Of a stretch of DNA of 64,000 nt, positions 40,831-49,668 are shown one piece after another. Below the pieces are notes generated by a model, which worked only from the letters and a program-made list of their open reading frames with translations, ran no database searches and was not told the DNA's origin. The translations under genes were made by a program, and so were the position numbers. The first letter of the stretch is position 1; every line of letters starts with the position of its first letter. Location of the stretch: the NCBI RefSeq assembly GCF_011752935.1, contig NZ_VWWO01000003.1, positions 1,131,224 through 1,195,223 of the forward strand, in the 5' to 3' direction. Origin of the DNA: Chitinophaga sp. Cy-1792 (GTDB lineage Bacteria > Bacteroidota > Bacteroidia > Chitinophagales > Chitinophagaceae).

Positions 40831-41832
40831 ATGGCCGTAGTTATTAAGAATGATGCCAGCGATATCCTTTGGGAGAAACAAATACCCTTTTCCCCGGAAA
40901 AGATTGCATCAACTACTATCGTACAGGAAAAGGCTGAATTTTCTTATGATTTTGGAAATGCCAGTTTTAACAGTCTATGCTTTGATGGTTATCATCTTGC
41001 GCATGGTAAAGCAGAAGTATATCAAAATCTCCATATAACACATGATGTGTCTGATGAGGCATTGGTAGACATGTTTTTTATGAAACATGGAGATATCAAT
41101 ACCAGTTTTGAAGGAGTGACCAAATCATTGCGCTTTTCAAGTCTGGAACATAACCTGATGTTTGCTCCCAGGGGCAACGAGGAGGCAGCAGTTAAAAAAC
41201 AGGATGGCTTATCCATTTTTGTGATCAGTTTTACCCGCGACAGGTTCCTGGAGCTGGCGGAACATAACGGGGATGTGCTGGACCAGCTGGCCAACAGCGT
41301 AGCCGGTAACAGGCCTACTATACTGGGTTCTAAACAAAATCCACACATGACACCCCGGATGAATGCGGTCATCGAAGATATTGTTCATTGTAACTTCAAG
41401 GGGGGAATCAAAAAGCTTTATTTACAATCTAAGATATTGGAACTGTTGGCGTTGCAGGCGGAGCAGGCAGGTAGTTTGCCTACGGGTATCACTACACGCA
41501 GCTTTAATGCCAGCGACCGTGAAAAGCTGGACCATGCCAGAACGATATTGCTGAATAATTTGCAGCAACCGCCCACGCTTGCGCAGCTGGCCCGTATGAC
41601 GGGGTTAAATGAATTTAAACTGAAAGCCGGCTTCCGGGAAGTATATCATAACTCTGTTTTTGGGTATCTCAGTGATCACCGGCTGGCAATGGCCAGGGAG
41701 CTGATATTGGAAGGGAAACTGTCGCTTACTATGATCGCCGAGGAGGCAGGCTATTCCTCTCTGCCCCATTTCAGCAATGCATTCCGTAAAAAATACGGTA
41801 CCAGTCCAAGCAGTTTGCGGATTGGCCGTTAA
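40831..41832 (+). CDS. AraC family transcriptional regulator, PchR-like
   Basis: Regulator of 333 residues. The C-terminal two helix-turn-helix motifs are LAQLARMTGLNEFKLKAGFREVY and LTMIAEEAGYSSLPHFSNAFRKKYGTSPS. The spacer with FGYLSDHRLAMARELI and the first recognition helix KLKAGF are typical of the PchR/YbtA-like subgroup that responds to iron-siderophore complexes. The N-terminal ~210 residues (FDGYHLAHGKAEVYQNL, FFMKHGDINTSFEG) are the sensor part. It is divergent from the HMA-like/TonB receptor genes, its probable targets, and two half-sites precede its own ATG. The ligand is inferred only from subgroup resemblance. Confidence 0.88.
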   Translation: MAVVIKNDASDILWEKQIPFSPEKIASTTIVQEKAEFSYDFGNASFNSLCFDGYHLAHGKAEVYQNLHITHDVSDEALVDMFFMKHGDINTSFEGVTKSLRFSSLEHNLMFAPRGNEEAAVKKQDGLSIFVISFTRDRFLELAEHNGDVLDQLANSVAGNRPTILGSKQNPHMTPRMNAVIEDIVHCNFKGGIKKLYLQSKILELLALQAEQAGSLPTGITTRSFNASDREKLDHARTILLNNLQQPPTLAQLARMTGLNEFKLKAGFREVYHNSVFGYLSDHRLAMARELILEGKLSLTMIAEEAGYSSLPHFSNAFRKKYGTSPSSLRIGR

Positions 41833-41838
41833 CTTCAT

Positions 41839-41879
41839 AAAAAAGCTTACTAAAAAGCGTATTCCACTTTTTAGTAAGC
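41839..41879 (-). terminator. Terminator between AraC and oxidoreductase genes
   Basis: GCTTACTAAAAA (41845-41856) pairs perfectly with TTTTTAGTAAGC (41868-41879). On the minus strand it ends in TTTTTT, so it terminates the oxidoreductase transcript; it may also act on the AraC transcript. Confidence 0.85.
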
Positions 41880-41916
41880 CGCTATACTGCCGGGCACTGG
41901 CAGATAGTTAATATTA

Positions 41917-42546
41917 TTAATATGCGATTGTAAACTGTTGTTTGATGTGTTGCGGTTGCTGCAGCTCATCCAGCATGGCCACTGCGTAGTCAGCAGAGGA
42001 AATTTTGCTGTTACCGCTGGCATCTGTCACCAGTTGGGTACCTCCCAGGCGGAATTTGCCGGTACGTTCACCTGGCTCGATCATAGCAGCAGGGCTGAAT
42101 GCCGTCCAATCCAGGTCGTTTTCCTGTTTCAGTACTTCCAGTCCGGCCATGGTAGCCGCTGCAATAGGTTTCCATTCAGCCGGGAAGTGTGGAGAATCCA
42201 GCAGTTTAACCCCTGGCGCTACTTCCAGACTTGCGGCACCGCTTACCAGCAGGAAACGTTTGATTCCAGCCTTTTTAAGCGCCTCAATAGTTGCTTTGGT
42301 AGCTGATACATAAGTGTCGGTATCTACCGCCTTGTAGGCGCTGATAACCGCATCGTTGCCTGCGATTGCGGCAGCCAGGTCAGCAGCATTGGTGGCGTCC
42401 GCCTTTTTTACCGTCAGTTTGTCGTTCTGTACGGTAATTTTCTCAGGATGACGAACAACAGCCGTTACTTCCAGTCCTCTCTGCAGTGCTTCTTTTAAAA
42501 TTTCCTGACCTATAAAGCCAGATGCGCCAATTATTGCAACTTTCAT
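41917..42546 (-). CDS. NmrA-like NAD(P)-binding oxidoreductase
   Basis: Atypical short-chain dehydrogenase of 209 residues. The Rossmann motif GASGFIG is at residues 7-13 (MKVAIIGASGFIGQEIL), followed by AVVRHPEKI, DAVISAYK and FLLVSGAASL. The C-terminal region fits YwnB/NmrA-like reductases that reduce quinones or act as redox sensors. Such genes are often controlled by HxlR/MarR repressors; a palindrome over the predicted start of transcription (42563-42585) fits that, though no regulator gene is adjacent. Single gene. Confidence 0.9.
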   Translation of the reverse strand: MKVAIIGASGFIGQEILKEALQRGLEVTAVVRHPEKITVQNDKLTVKKADATNAADLAAAIAGNDAVISAYKAVDTDTYVSATKATIEALKKAGIKRFLLVSGAASLEVAPGVKLLDSPHFPAEWKPIAAATMAGLEVLKQENDLDWTAFSPAAMIEPGERTGKFRLGGTQLVTDASGNSKISSADYAVAMLDELQQPQHIKQQFTIAY

Positions 42547-42562
42547 TTTTGTCGTTTTTTAA

Positions 42563-42585
42563 ACTGTAATAAAAATAATTACAGT
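42563..42585 (-). promoter_or_regulatory. Palindromic operator of the oxidoreductase gene
   Basis: ACTGTAAT (42563-42570) and ATTACAGT (42578-42585) are perfect 8-bp arms with a 7-bp spacer. They lie just after the -7 box on the minus strand, covering the predicted transcription start, as a repressor site would. Confidence 0.6.
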
Positions 42586-42586
42586 A

Positions 42587-42617
42587 CAAATGTAGGTAAG
42601 AAAATTATTCGCTCCAA
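42587..42617 (-). promoter_or_regulatory. -33/-7 promoter of the oxidoreductase gene
   Basis: Minus strand: TTG (42617-42615), 20-bp spacer, TACATTTG (42594-42587). Both match the Bacteroidetes pattern. Confidence 0.65.
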
Positions 42618-42639
42618 GGGAATCTCAAAAAAAATCAAA

Positions 42640-42679
42640 TAAAAAAGCCTCCCCACGACTAACATTTCGTGGGGAGGCT
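42640..42679 (-). terminator. Terminator of the pyrophosphatase gene
   Basis: AGCCTCCCCACGA (42646-42658) pairs perfectly with TCGTGGGGAGGCT (42667-42679); the minus strand ends in TTTTTT. 13-bp stem. Confidence 0.92.
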
Positions 42680-42698
42680 TAGTTTATCGGGCAGATAC

Positions 42699-44900
42699 TT
42701 ATTTCTTCTCTTCCAGCAAGGTGAGCTGTGGAGCTGCTTTTTTAGCAGGATCTACAGTAATAACCTTGGCTGTAGGTGCAGCTTCGCGGGTATGGAAGCG
42801 TTCGCCCAGGGTTGGAGCAATTACCAGTGAAACGATGGACATCAGTTTGATGAGGATGTTCATAGAAGGGCCGGAGGTATCTTTAAAAGGATCACCAACG
42901 GTATCACCGGTAACGGACGCCTTGTGCGGGTCTGATTTTTTGTAATAGGTTTCGCCATTGATTTCCACGCCTTTTTCGAAGGATTTTTTAGCGTTATCCC
43001 AGGCGCCGCCGGCGTTGTTCTGGAAGATACCCATTAAAACACCACATACAGTAGCACCTGCGAGGAAGCCGCCCAGTACTTCAGGGCCGGCGATAAAGCC
43101 AACCAGCAGCGGGGATATAAGCGCAATAGCACCTGGCAGCAGCATTTCGCGGATAGAAGCCTGTGTGGAGATAGCCACACATTTATCATATTCCGGTTTG
43201 CCGGTGCCTTCCATGATACCAGGGATTTCGCGGAACTGGCGGCGTACTTCTTCTACCATGGCCATGGCTGCACGCCCTACGGCGGCGATAGCCAGTGAAG
43301 AGAACAGGAATGGAATCATACCACCGATGAAGAGTCCGGCCAGTACATTCGCTTTATAGATATCGATACCTGTGATGCCTGCCACGCCAACGAAGGCGGC
43401 AAACAACGCCAGTGCGGTGAGGGCTGCGGAAGCAATCGCAAAACCTTTACCGGTAGCAGCGGTGGTATTACCAACAGCATCCAGGATATCTGTTTTTTCA
43501 CGTACATCTTTAGGGAGTTCGCTCATTTCAGCGATACCACCGGCATTATCAGCGATAGGGCCGAAGGCGTCGATGGCCAGCTGCATCGCAGTGGTAGCCA
43601 TCATACCGGCAGCAGCGATTGCCACACCGTATAAGCCGGCGAAAGCGTAAGAACCCCAGATACCGCCTGCCAGCACCAGGATAGGGAGCGTTGTAGACTC
43701 CATTCCTACGCTCAGACCACCAATAATATTGGTAGCATGGCCGGTAGCAGATTGACGGATGATGGATTTAACCGGGCGTTTACCCATCGCGGTATAATAT
43801 TCTGTAATGATACTCATCAGGGTACCTACCACGAGGCCTACTACTATAGAGCCGAAGACCTGCGACTTAGTAAATACATGACCACGCAGGGTCATTTCTG
43901 TATCAGGAAGGATCCAGTTAACGAGGAAGTATGATACGATCAGGGTGAGGACGATAGAACCCCAGTTACCCATATTCAGTGCCTTTTGCACCACACCGGT
44001 ATTCAGGCCTGCGCTGTCACTGATTCTTACGAAGAAGGTACCGATAATACTGAAGATGATACCGAATCCTGCAATCATCATTGGGAGGAGGATAGGGGCT
44101 AAACCACCGAATGCATCCTGGGAAGTTGTTTCGGAACCCAGTACCATTGTTGCCAGTACGGTGGCTACATAGGAACCAAAGAGATCGGCGCCCATTCCGG
44201 CTACGTCTCCTACGTTATCTCCTACGTTATCCGCAATGGTGGCGGGGTTACGGGGGTCATCTTCCGGAATGCCTGCTTCTACTTTACCTACCAGGTCGGC
44301 GCCTACGTCGGCAGCCTTGGTATAGATACCACCGCCTACACGGGCAAACAGTGCAATACTTTCCGCACCCAGTGAGAAGCCTGTCAGCACCTCAATGGTT
44401 TTGATCATCTCTGCGGTATTGGCTTCTGCACCAAAGTATGATTTGAGAATGATAAATAATGAACCGAGGCCCAAAACAGCCAAACCGGCAACACCCATCC
44501 CCATTACAGATCCACCGGTGAAGGAAACCTGTAAAGCCTTTGCCAGGCTGGTACGTGCTGCCTGTGCAGTACGCACGTTAGCCTTGGTGGCTATTTTCAT
44601 GCCGATGAAACCTGCTGTGGCAGAGAATATAGCACCTACGATAAAAGCCAATGCTATTGACCAGTGTGAGTTGGCATGGCTGGCACCCATGTAACCAAGG
44701 AGAAGGGCGGCGATAATAACGAAATAGGTAAGGATTTTATACTCAGCTTTCAGAAACGCCATGGCACCTTCTGCGATGTGTTGTGCAATTTCTTTCATCC
44801 TGTCATTGCCTGCATCCTGGCGTGTAACCCAGGCACTACGGAACGCGGTATATAACAAGGCTAGTAATCCAAAACATGGAACGAGGTAAACTATACTCAT
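42699..44900 (-). CDS. hppA: Membrane-bound, K+-dependent ion-pumping pyrophosphatase
   Basis: Integral membrane pump of 733 residues, about 16 helices, coupling PPi hydrolysis to Na+ and/or H+ export. The PPi-binding loop [22 protein letters not shown], followed by [19 protein letters not shown], is intact. K+ dependence is read from [13 protein letters not shown]: Ala and Gly occupy the positions that are Lys and Thr in K+-independent enzymes. Which ion is pumped cannot be settled by eye; Bacteroidetes members are often Na+ or Na+/H+ pumps. It ends in an unusual short cytosolic tail ([21 protein letters not shown]). Single gene with a strong terminator. Confidence 0.95.
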   Translation of the reverse strand: MSIVYLVPCFGLLALLYTAFRSAWVTRQDAGNDRMKEIAQHIAEGAMAFLKAEYKILTYFVIIAALLLGYMGASHANSHWSIALAFIVGAIFSATAGFIGMKIATKANVRTAQAARTSLAKALQVSFTGGSVMGMGVAGLAVLGLGSLFIILKSYFGAEANTAEMIKTIEVLTGFSLGAESIALFARVGGGIYTKAADVGADLVGKVEAGIPEDDPRNPATIADNVGDNVGDVAGMGADLFGSYVATVLATMVLGSETTSQDAFGGLAPILLPMMIAGFGIIFSIIGTFFVRISDSAGLNTGVVQKALNMGNWGSIVLTLIVSYFLVNWILPDTEMTLRGHVFTKSQVFGSIVVGLVVGTLMSIITEYYTAMGKRPVKSIIRQSATGHATNIIGGLSVGMESTTLPILVLAGGIWGSYAFAGLYGVAIAAAGMMATTAMQLAIDAFGPIADNAGGIAEMSELPKDVREKTDILDAVGNTTAATGKGFAIASAALTALALFAAFVGVAGITGIDIYKANVLAGLFIGGMIPFLFSSLAIAAVGRAAMAMVEEVRRQFREIPGIMEGTGKPEYDKCVAISTQASIREMLLPGAIALISPLLVGFIAGPEVLGGFLAGATVCGVLMGIFQNNAGGAWDNAKKSFEKGVEINGETYYKKSDPHKASVTGDTVGDPFKDTSGPSMNILIKLMSIVSLVIAPTLGERFHTREAAPTAKVITVDPAKKAAPQLTLLEEKK

Positions 44901-45079
44901 ATTGACGAATTTAATAATGCAAGTGATGCAAGGATTCAGAAATTGGTTTAAGAGTTAAAAGATCAAAGGATTCTCAATAGTGTTTCAAATAAATATAAAA
45001 CATAAAAAATTAATACGCACATCTAATGAAGGAAAAAAATGGAAGACCCGCTGTGGCAGGCATTTTGGGAAGGAACGGG

Positions 45080-46594
45080 TCAGATGCCCTGCTGGTAGGC
45101 AGCTCCAAGATGGCTGATGATATCGCCGGCAGTCATGGCTTCCTGCGATAATGCAGCTGCGGCGAGGTCGCCGGCAAAGCCGTGCAGCCATACACCCATA
45201 ATAATGGCGGCTTTGGAACTGTAACCCTGCGCCAGTAAGGCCGTCAATATGCCGGTAAGCACATCGCCGCTGCCGCCGGTAGCCATGCCCGGATTGCCGG
45301 TAGGGTTGAAGTAAACAGCGCCATCTGGACAAGCAATAGCCGTATAGCGGCCTTTTAATAAGATATAAAGACCCAGTTCTGCCGACTTGCTGCTGAGTAG
45401 TTCAATTCTTTCGAAGTCGTTGGCAGTGGCGCCAAAAAGCCGTTCAAACTCTTTAGGATGGGGCGTAAGAATGGAGCCTGCAGGTATCCTGTATAACAGG
45501 TAGGGGTATACGGAGATAATATTCAGGGCGTCCGCATCGATGACCATTGGTTGCTGATAAGCCTCCAGCAACTTTTCCAGTGATGCGGCTGTGGCGGTAT
45601 TGGTACCCAGTCCGGGGCCGATACCTACTGCTGCATACCTGGTATCATGTACATCCTGGTGGAAATGTACGTTCATGGCCTCGTCGCGGTCGGTGATGCA
45701 CATGGCGGCAGGTTCTCCTATCTGCATAATATTATACCCGCAAACTGGTACATGACAGGTAAGGAGGCCAACACCGGCCCTGAGACAGGCGCCGGCAGAT
45801 AAAAGTGCTGCACCCATTTTGCCGTAGCTGCCTGCAATCAGCAGTGCGTGGCCGTAGGTGCCCTTATGTCCGAACGGATCACGGGGCTGGTAAATAGTTT
45901 GAATGGTGGCAGTATCTGTCAGGTGAAACCGTGCAGGCGTATGCGTTAGGTAGTCCGGGTGTAGTCCGATAGGAAGCACATGCACTTTTCCGGTAAGCCC
46001 GGCATTTTCCGGTAGGAGGAAGGCCAGTTTCCAGGTTTCGAACGTCAGCGTGTGAAGGGCCTGTACCACTGGTGTATGCAGGGAGGTATGATCGGCCTGT
46101 AGCCCTGAAGGCGTGTCGATGGCAATAATATAGTACCGGTGGCGGTGGTCGTTGATTTTATGGATAATACCGGCGAGCCAGCCGTCGATAGGTTTATGGA
46201 GGCCTGTCCCGAAGATGGCGTCGATAACGATAGCCTGATCGGGGATTTCCGGAAATTCGTTTACATCGTTGAGTGGGTGTATATGCTGAGGATAAGCCTT
46301 TTGAAGTCGCTGGAGATTTACCACATGGTCATCACTGTATTTATCACCCTGTATGGTCCAGGCGTTGACATTCCAGCCATGGTCCAATAGCAGGCGGGTG
46401 ATAACCAGGCCATCTCCGCCATTATTACCTTTTCCACAAATAACAAAAACCGGGTGGCTGGGCGTGAAATTATCTTCTATCCATGTTGTACAGGCAGTAG
46501 CGGCACGCTCCATAAGGTCGGTGCTACTGATAGGCTCATGGGCTATCGTGTAGGCATCTGCTGCTCTGATCTGTGCGGCGCTGAAGATTTTCAT
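45080..46594 (-). CDS. nnr: Bifunctional NAD(P)H-hydrate epimerase/ADP-dependent dehydratase
   Basis: Metabolite-repair enzyme of 504 residues that repairs hydrated NADH and NADPH. The N-terminal YjeF_N epimerase domain (~residues 1-210) starts MKIFSAAQIRAADAYT and has VICGKGNNGGDGLVIARL-like sequence (here LVITRLL) and AIFGTGLHKP. The C-terminal carbohydrate-kinase-like dehydratase domain has GPGLGTNTATAA, LTPHPKEFERLFG and the nucleotide-binding GNPGMATGGSGDVLTG. Fusion of the two is normal in bacteria. Starts 33 bp after the hydrolase stop and shares a small palindrome at 46610. Confidence 0.95.
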   Translation of the reverse strand: MKIFSAAQIRAADAYTIAHEPISSTDLMERAATACTTWIEDNFTPSHPVFVICGKGNNGGDGLVITRLLLDHGWNVNAWTIQGDKYSDDHVVNLQRLQKAYPQHIHPLNDVNEFPEIPDQAIVIDAIFGTGLHKPIDGWLAGIIHKINDHRHRYYIIAIDTPSGLQADHTSLHTPVVQALHTLTFETWKLAFLLPENAGLTGKVHVLPIGLHPDYLTHTPARFHLTDTATIQTIYQPRDPFGHKGTYGHALLIAGSYGKMGAALLSAGACLRAGVGLLTCHVPVCGYNIMQIGEPAAMCITDRDEAMNVHFHQDVHDTRYAAVGIGPGLGTNTATAASLEKLLEAYQQPMVIDADALNIISVYPYLLYRIPAGSILTPHPKEFERLFGATANDFERIELLSSKSAELGLYILLKGRYTAIACPDGAVYFNPTGNPGMATGGSGDVLTGILTALLAQGYSSKAAIIMGVWLHGFAGDLAAAALSQEAMTAGDIISHLGAAYQQGI

Positions 46595-46609
46595 AGCTTG
46601 TTGTTATAC

Positions 46610-46625
46610 TTCCTAAAATTAGGAA
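46610..46625 (-). promoter_or_regulatory. Palindrome in front of nnr
   Basis: TTCCTAA (46610-46616) and TTAGGAA (46619-46625) are perfect 7-bp arms with a 2-bp centre, in the 32-bp gap between the hydrolase stop and the nnr start. Too tight for a hairpin loop, so an operator is more likely than a terminator. Confidence 0.3.
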
Positions 46626-46626
46626 A

Positions 46627-47637
46627 TTATCTGACAACGAGCGGCTTGAGCGGTTGTCCGTCTGACCAGTTGCCCATATTGGTAACGAGGGTACTGTCGC
46701 CGTACACATTGTCGCAACCTTGCTGGTGAAAGGCGCAGTCGAGCAGGGCGTCTGTCAGCCTCCAGTAGCAGTAGTAGTCGGTGGCATCGACCCGTGTAGA
46801 TGTAAAGGAGAGGGTGATGATGTTATTTCTTTGGCCTGAGTCGAAAGTCATGTCTGTTGCGGCGGCTTCGCCATGTTCAGCGGTGATGGCAGGGTATCCG
46901 TAAGGATCGGCCATATGGGTGATCATGGTTTTATTGGCAGCAGGAATATAGGTAGTGGAAGAGTAGAGCATATCAGCAAAGGTGGTGCCTGCGCTGTTGT
47001 CTTTTTCCTCTACTATCAGGAGCATTTTTACTTTGGACGACATGCTTTTATAGCTTGGCAGGGCGCCCTGGGGGGCGTTGCCCGTACCAGGACAAGCCAG
47101 CATAATGGCTTTAGGCGGCGGTACCCCGTAGGTGGCCGGCGTCATGGCAAGGTTAGCAGCTATTACGCCACCATAACTGTGTCCTATGTATGCTATTTTT
47201 CCTTTTATTGGCTGTGGCAGCGTACTATCGGCAGCCAGCAGCTTCAGGGCCCTGTTAATGGCCGCTGCGGCATTATTCGTATAGGTAGCCGGGTTGGTAA
47301 CGATGGTAGACTGATACCTTGGGAAGATGACAATATTGCCTTTTTTAACCAGATGTTTAATCCAGGCCCCGTAGCAGGCAGGGTTCCAGGCGCCATAACC
47401 ATGGTTAAACACTATTACCGGTGCTTCTTTGGGCATGGGATCACTGGGAAGATATAGCCAGTAGCCGGTATTACCGTCATCACAATTTTTTTTGATAACT
47501 GTAGAAGAAGTGTAGGAGCTGCTGCCGTAGCCTTCCATTGGTTGGTCCGGCTGTCGGATAACAGCAGGTTGGTTCGATGGTTTTTTGCATGCAACCATGA
47601 ACAGGACGGCATAAGTCAAATACAATATAGTTCGCAT
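46627..47637 (-). CDS. Alpha/beta-hydrolase lipoprotein
   Basis: Exported serine hydrolase of 336 residues, lipid-anchored by its lipobox (AVLFMVAC, Cys17). The oxyanion region is PVIVFNHGYGAWNP and the nucleophile elbow GHSYGG (IAYIGHSYGGVIA). Asp and His partners are probably in the segment VEEKDNS and near EHGEAA. It is of the dienelactone hydrolase/PET-hydrolase-like fold; substrate cannot be assigned. Located upstream of nnr on the same strand, 32 bp apart, with no known functional link. Confidence 0.82.
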   Translation of the reverse strand: MRTILYLTYAVLFMVACKKPSNQPAVIRQPDQPMEGYGSSSYTSSTVIKKNCDDGNTGYWLYLPSDPMPKEAPVIVFNHGYGAWNPACYGAWIKHLVKKGNIVIFPRYQSTIVTNPATYTNNAAAAINRALKLLAADSTLPQPIKGKIAYIGHSYGGVIAANLAMTPATYGVPPPKAIMLACPGTGNAPQGALPSYKSMSSKVKMLLIVEEKDNSAGTTFADMLYSSTTYIPAANKTMITHMADPYGYPAITAEHGEAAATDMTFDSGQRNNIITLSFTSTRVDATDYYCYWRLTDALLDCAFHQQGCDNVYGDSTLVTNMGNWSDGQPLKPLVVR

Positions 47638-47673
47638 CTAAGTAGTTGGCATTAGGTACGGGCATCCTGCAAT

Positions 47674-47705
47674 AAAAAACGGACAACAGGAGCCCCTGTT
47701 GTCCG
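47674..47705 (-). terminator. Terminator of the outer-membrane protein gene
   Basis: CGGACAACAGG (47680-47690) pairs perfectly with CCTGTTGTCCG (47695-47705); the minus strand ends in TTTTTTA. Confidence 0.9.
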
Positions 47706-47732
47706 CTAAATTACATATTTTCCTGGTTTATC

Positions 47733-48266
47733 CTAGAAGGCAAATCTTGCGGAAACGCCGCCGATTTCTTCACCGAGGTAGTTGGTCGGTCCAACAAACT
47801 GAACATAAGGTTTCAGATCGGCACTGATGTTCAGCGGAATTTTCTTGAAGGTATACTCGATACCGATGATACCGTCCAGGCCAGGGGATACATAAGTACC
47901 TTTGCCTTTGTCGACATAACGATCCCAATCGTAGTCGCGGCGGTCATAAATACCCACGTGCACACCGCCACCGGCGTACATGTTTAGGCCTTGCATCCCT
48001 ACATTCCAATGATATTCGTATAATCCTGTAAAGGTTACGTTTGTGTTTTTGTCGTGATTAGTGGTAACTAATCCTTCGATGGCATGTGGTCCTGCAATAA
48101 AGTGTTTAATGGTGAAGCCTACTATCCATGGGTTCAGACGAACGCCTAATGCGGTATTGTAGTTATCAATACCATAGCCTCCGCCGCGATAGCTGCTTTT
48201 CTTTTGCGCGTTAGCCTGTATAGCAATCAATGCGATCAGGCTGAAAAGTAACACGACTTTCTTCAT
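47733..48266 (-). CDS. Small outer-membrane beta-barrel protein
   Basis: Exported protein of 177 residues with signal peptide MKKVVLLFSLIALIAIQANA, QK, which fixes the start at 48266 rather than an in-frame ATG at 48302. Alternating hydrophobic strands follow (ALGVRLNPWIVGFTIKHF, NMYAGGGVHVGIY, GLDGIIGIEYTFKKIPLNISADLKPYVQF) and the chain ends in SARFAF, a typical C-terminal Phe outer-membrane signal. It resembles an 8-strand OmpW/OmpX-size barrel. Function unknown. Terminator at 47680. Confidence 0.75.
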   Translation of the reverse strand: MKKVVLLFSLIALIAIQANAQKKSSYRGGGYGIDNYNTALGVRLNPWIVGFTIKHFIAGPHAIEGLVTTNHDKNTNVTFTGLYEYHWNVGMQGLNMYAGGGVHVGIYDRRDYDWDRYVDKGKGTYVSPGLDGIIGIEYTFKKIPLNISADLKPYVQFVGPTNYLGEEIGGVSARFAF

Positions 48267-48393
48267 AAATGAATACTTATTAAAAATAAAAGATATTGGC
48301 ACTTTCTAACGTGAGAAATTTCTCTAAAGTATTTTCTCTCTAAAAAAAATCACATTTATTTAACAATAACAGTGCCAACAGCGGTAGATAAAT

Positions 48394-49578
48394 TTATTTT
48401 TTTATCAGGCGCAGGTAGATGAATCCTGCCAAACCCGCTATCACAGAGGCTGCGATCACGGAAATAATGGCGATGATCTGCAAAGATCTATCTGTATAAG
48501 CTAATCCAGCTATAAAAATAGACATGGTAAATCCGATACCGGCGATCATGCCAACACCCCAGAGCTGGCCCCAGCGGCTGTTTTCGGGAAGCACGGCTAA
48601 ACGAAGTTTCACCGCAATGAATGACATCCCGAAAATCCCCAATGGTTTTCCCAGTACTAATCCGGCAATGATACCATAGCTGATGCCATGTTCCAATGCG
48701 TGGAAAACGTCCGCTGGCAAGGCGATAGCGGTATTAGCCAACGCAAATAGCGGCATGATTACAAAATTCACAGGGTCGTGCAGGTTATGCACCAGTTCTT
48801 CAATCCGTGATAAAGGAATACATAACGCCAGTAGTACACCTGCGATGGTGGCGTGAACGCCGGAGTTGAAAAGGCAGTACCAGAGTACGATTCCGGGCAG
48901 GAAATAAAAAATGGTACGCTGCACCTTCAGCAGGTTTAATAATATTGGGAGTATAAGCACGCCGCCACCAATCAGTAAATATTTGAGGTCGAGGTGTGGT
49001 GTATAAAAAATGGCGATAGTAAGGATTGCTCCCAGGTCGTCGATAATGGCCAGCGCCATGAGGAATATTTTCAGGCTTACCGGCACTCTTTTTCCCAGGA
49101 GGGAGAGGATACCCAGTGAGAAAGCGATATCGGTTGCCATCGGGATACCCCAGCCATTGCTGTATGCTGTGCTGTGGTTAAAGTAACTGAATATTAATGC
49201 CGGTGCCGCCATCCCGCCGATAGCCGCCAGTACCGGGAGTATGGACTGCTTCAGGGAAGATAGTTCACCTACGGTCAGTTCTCTTTTGATTTCCATGCCT
49301 ACCATAAAGAAGAATAACGCCATGAGGCCGTCGTTGATCCATAGCATGAAGGAGTTGGGCAGGTCGAGTCCGCGGAAATGAAGGTGGTGGCCTCCATTGG
49401 GATCCAGCAGTTCATTCCAGAAATTAATATAGGCGGGGCCCGCACCTGAATTGGCCAGGGTCATGGATACAAGGGTACAGATGATCAGCACGATACCCAC
49501 AGCCCTGCTATCTTTCATGAATAAGAAGATAGGGGAGATCAGTGATTGCCGGATGGTTTTAATAGATGATTTCAGCAC
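48394..49578 (-). CDS. nhaA: Na+/H+ antiporter NhaA
   Basis: Inner-membrane antiporter of 394 residues that exports Na+ in exchange for H+, important at alkaline pH and high salt. About 12 helices. Characteristic stretches are FFMVGMEIKRELTVGELS, GWGIPMATDIAFSLGIL and the ion-binding IIDDLGAI with the Asp pair. C-terminal GIGFTMSIFIAGLAY also fits. A perfect -7 box lies at 49619-49626. Its upstream neighbour has its own terminator, so nhaA is separately transcribed. With the Na+/H+ pyrophosphatase nearby it hints at sodium cycling (inference). Confidence 0.96.
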   Translation of the reverse strand: MLKSSIKTIRQSLISPIFLFMKDSRAVGIVLIICTLVSMTLANSGAGPAYINFWNELLDPNGGHHLHFRGLDLPNSFMLWINDGLMALFFFMVGMEIKRELTVGELSSLKQSILPVLAAIGGMAAPALIFSYFNHSTAYSNGWGIPMATDIAFSLGILSLLGKRVPVSLKIFLMALAIIDDLGAILTIAIFYTPHLDLKYLLIGGGVLILPILLNLLKVQRTIFYFLPGIVLWYCLFNSGVHATIAGVLLALCIPLSRIEELVHNLHDPVNFVIMPLFALANTAIALPADVFHALEHGISYGIIAGLVLGKPLGIFGMSFIAVKLRLAVLPENSRWGQLWGVGMIAGIGFTMSIFIAGLAYTDRSLQIIAIISVIAASVIAGLAGFIYLRLIKK

Positions 49579-49618
49579 AGTATCATAGAATTTATTGCGT
49601 CAGTTAAATGTATCCGGG

Positions 49619-49626
49619 CAAATATA
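49619..49626 (-). promoter_or_regulatory. -7 box of nhaA
   Basis: Minus strand reads TATATTTG, a perfect TAnnTTTG, 40 bp before the ATG at 49578, immediately after the upstream terminator. Confidence 0.55.
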
Positions 49627-49629
49627 CTT

Positions 49630-49664
49630 TAAAAAAAATACCCTCCGGGATGAGCGGAGGGTAT
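49630..49664 (-). terminator. Terminator of the MCE-OstA unit
   Basis: ATACCCTCCG (49638-49647) pairs perfectly with CGGAGGGTAT (49655-49664); the minus strand runs into TTTTTTTT. Confidence 0.9.
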
Positions 49665-49668
49665 TGGT

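Noticed and set aside
46873..47457. 194-residue plus-strand frame opposite the lipoprotein hydrolase
   Set aside because: Antisense shadow with no recognisable motif.
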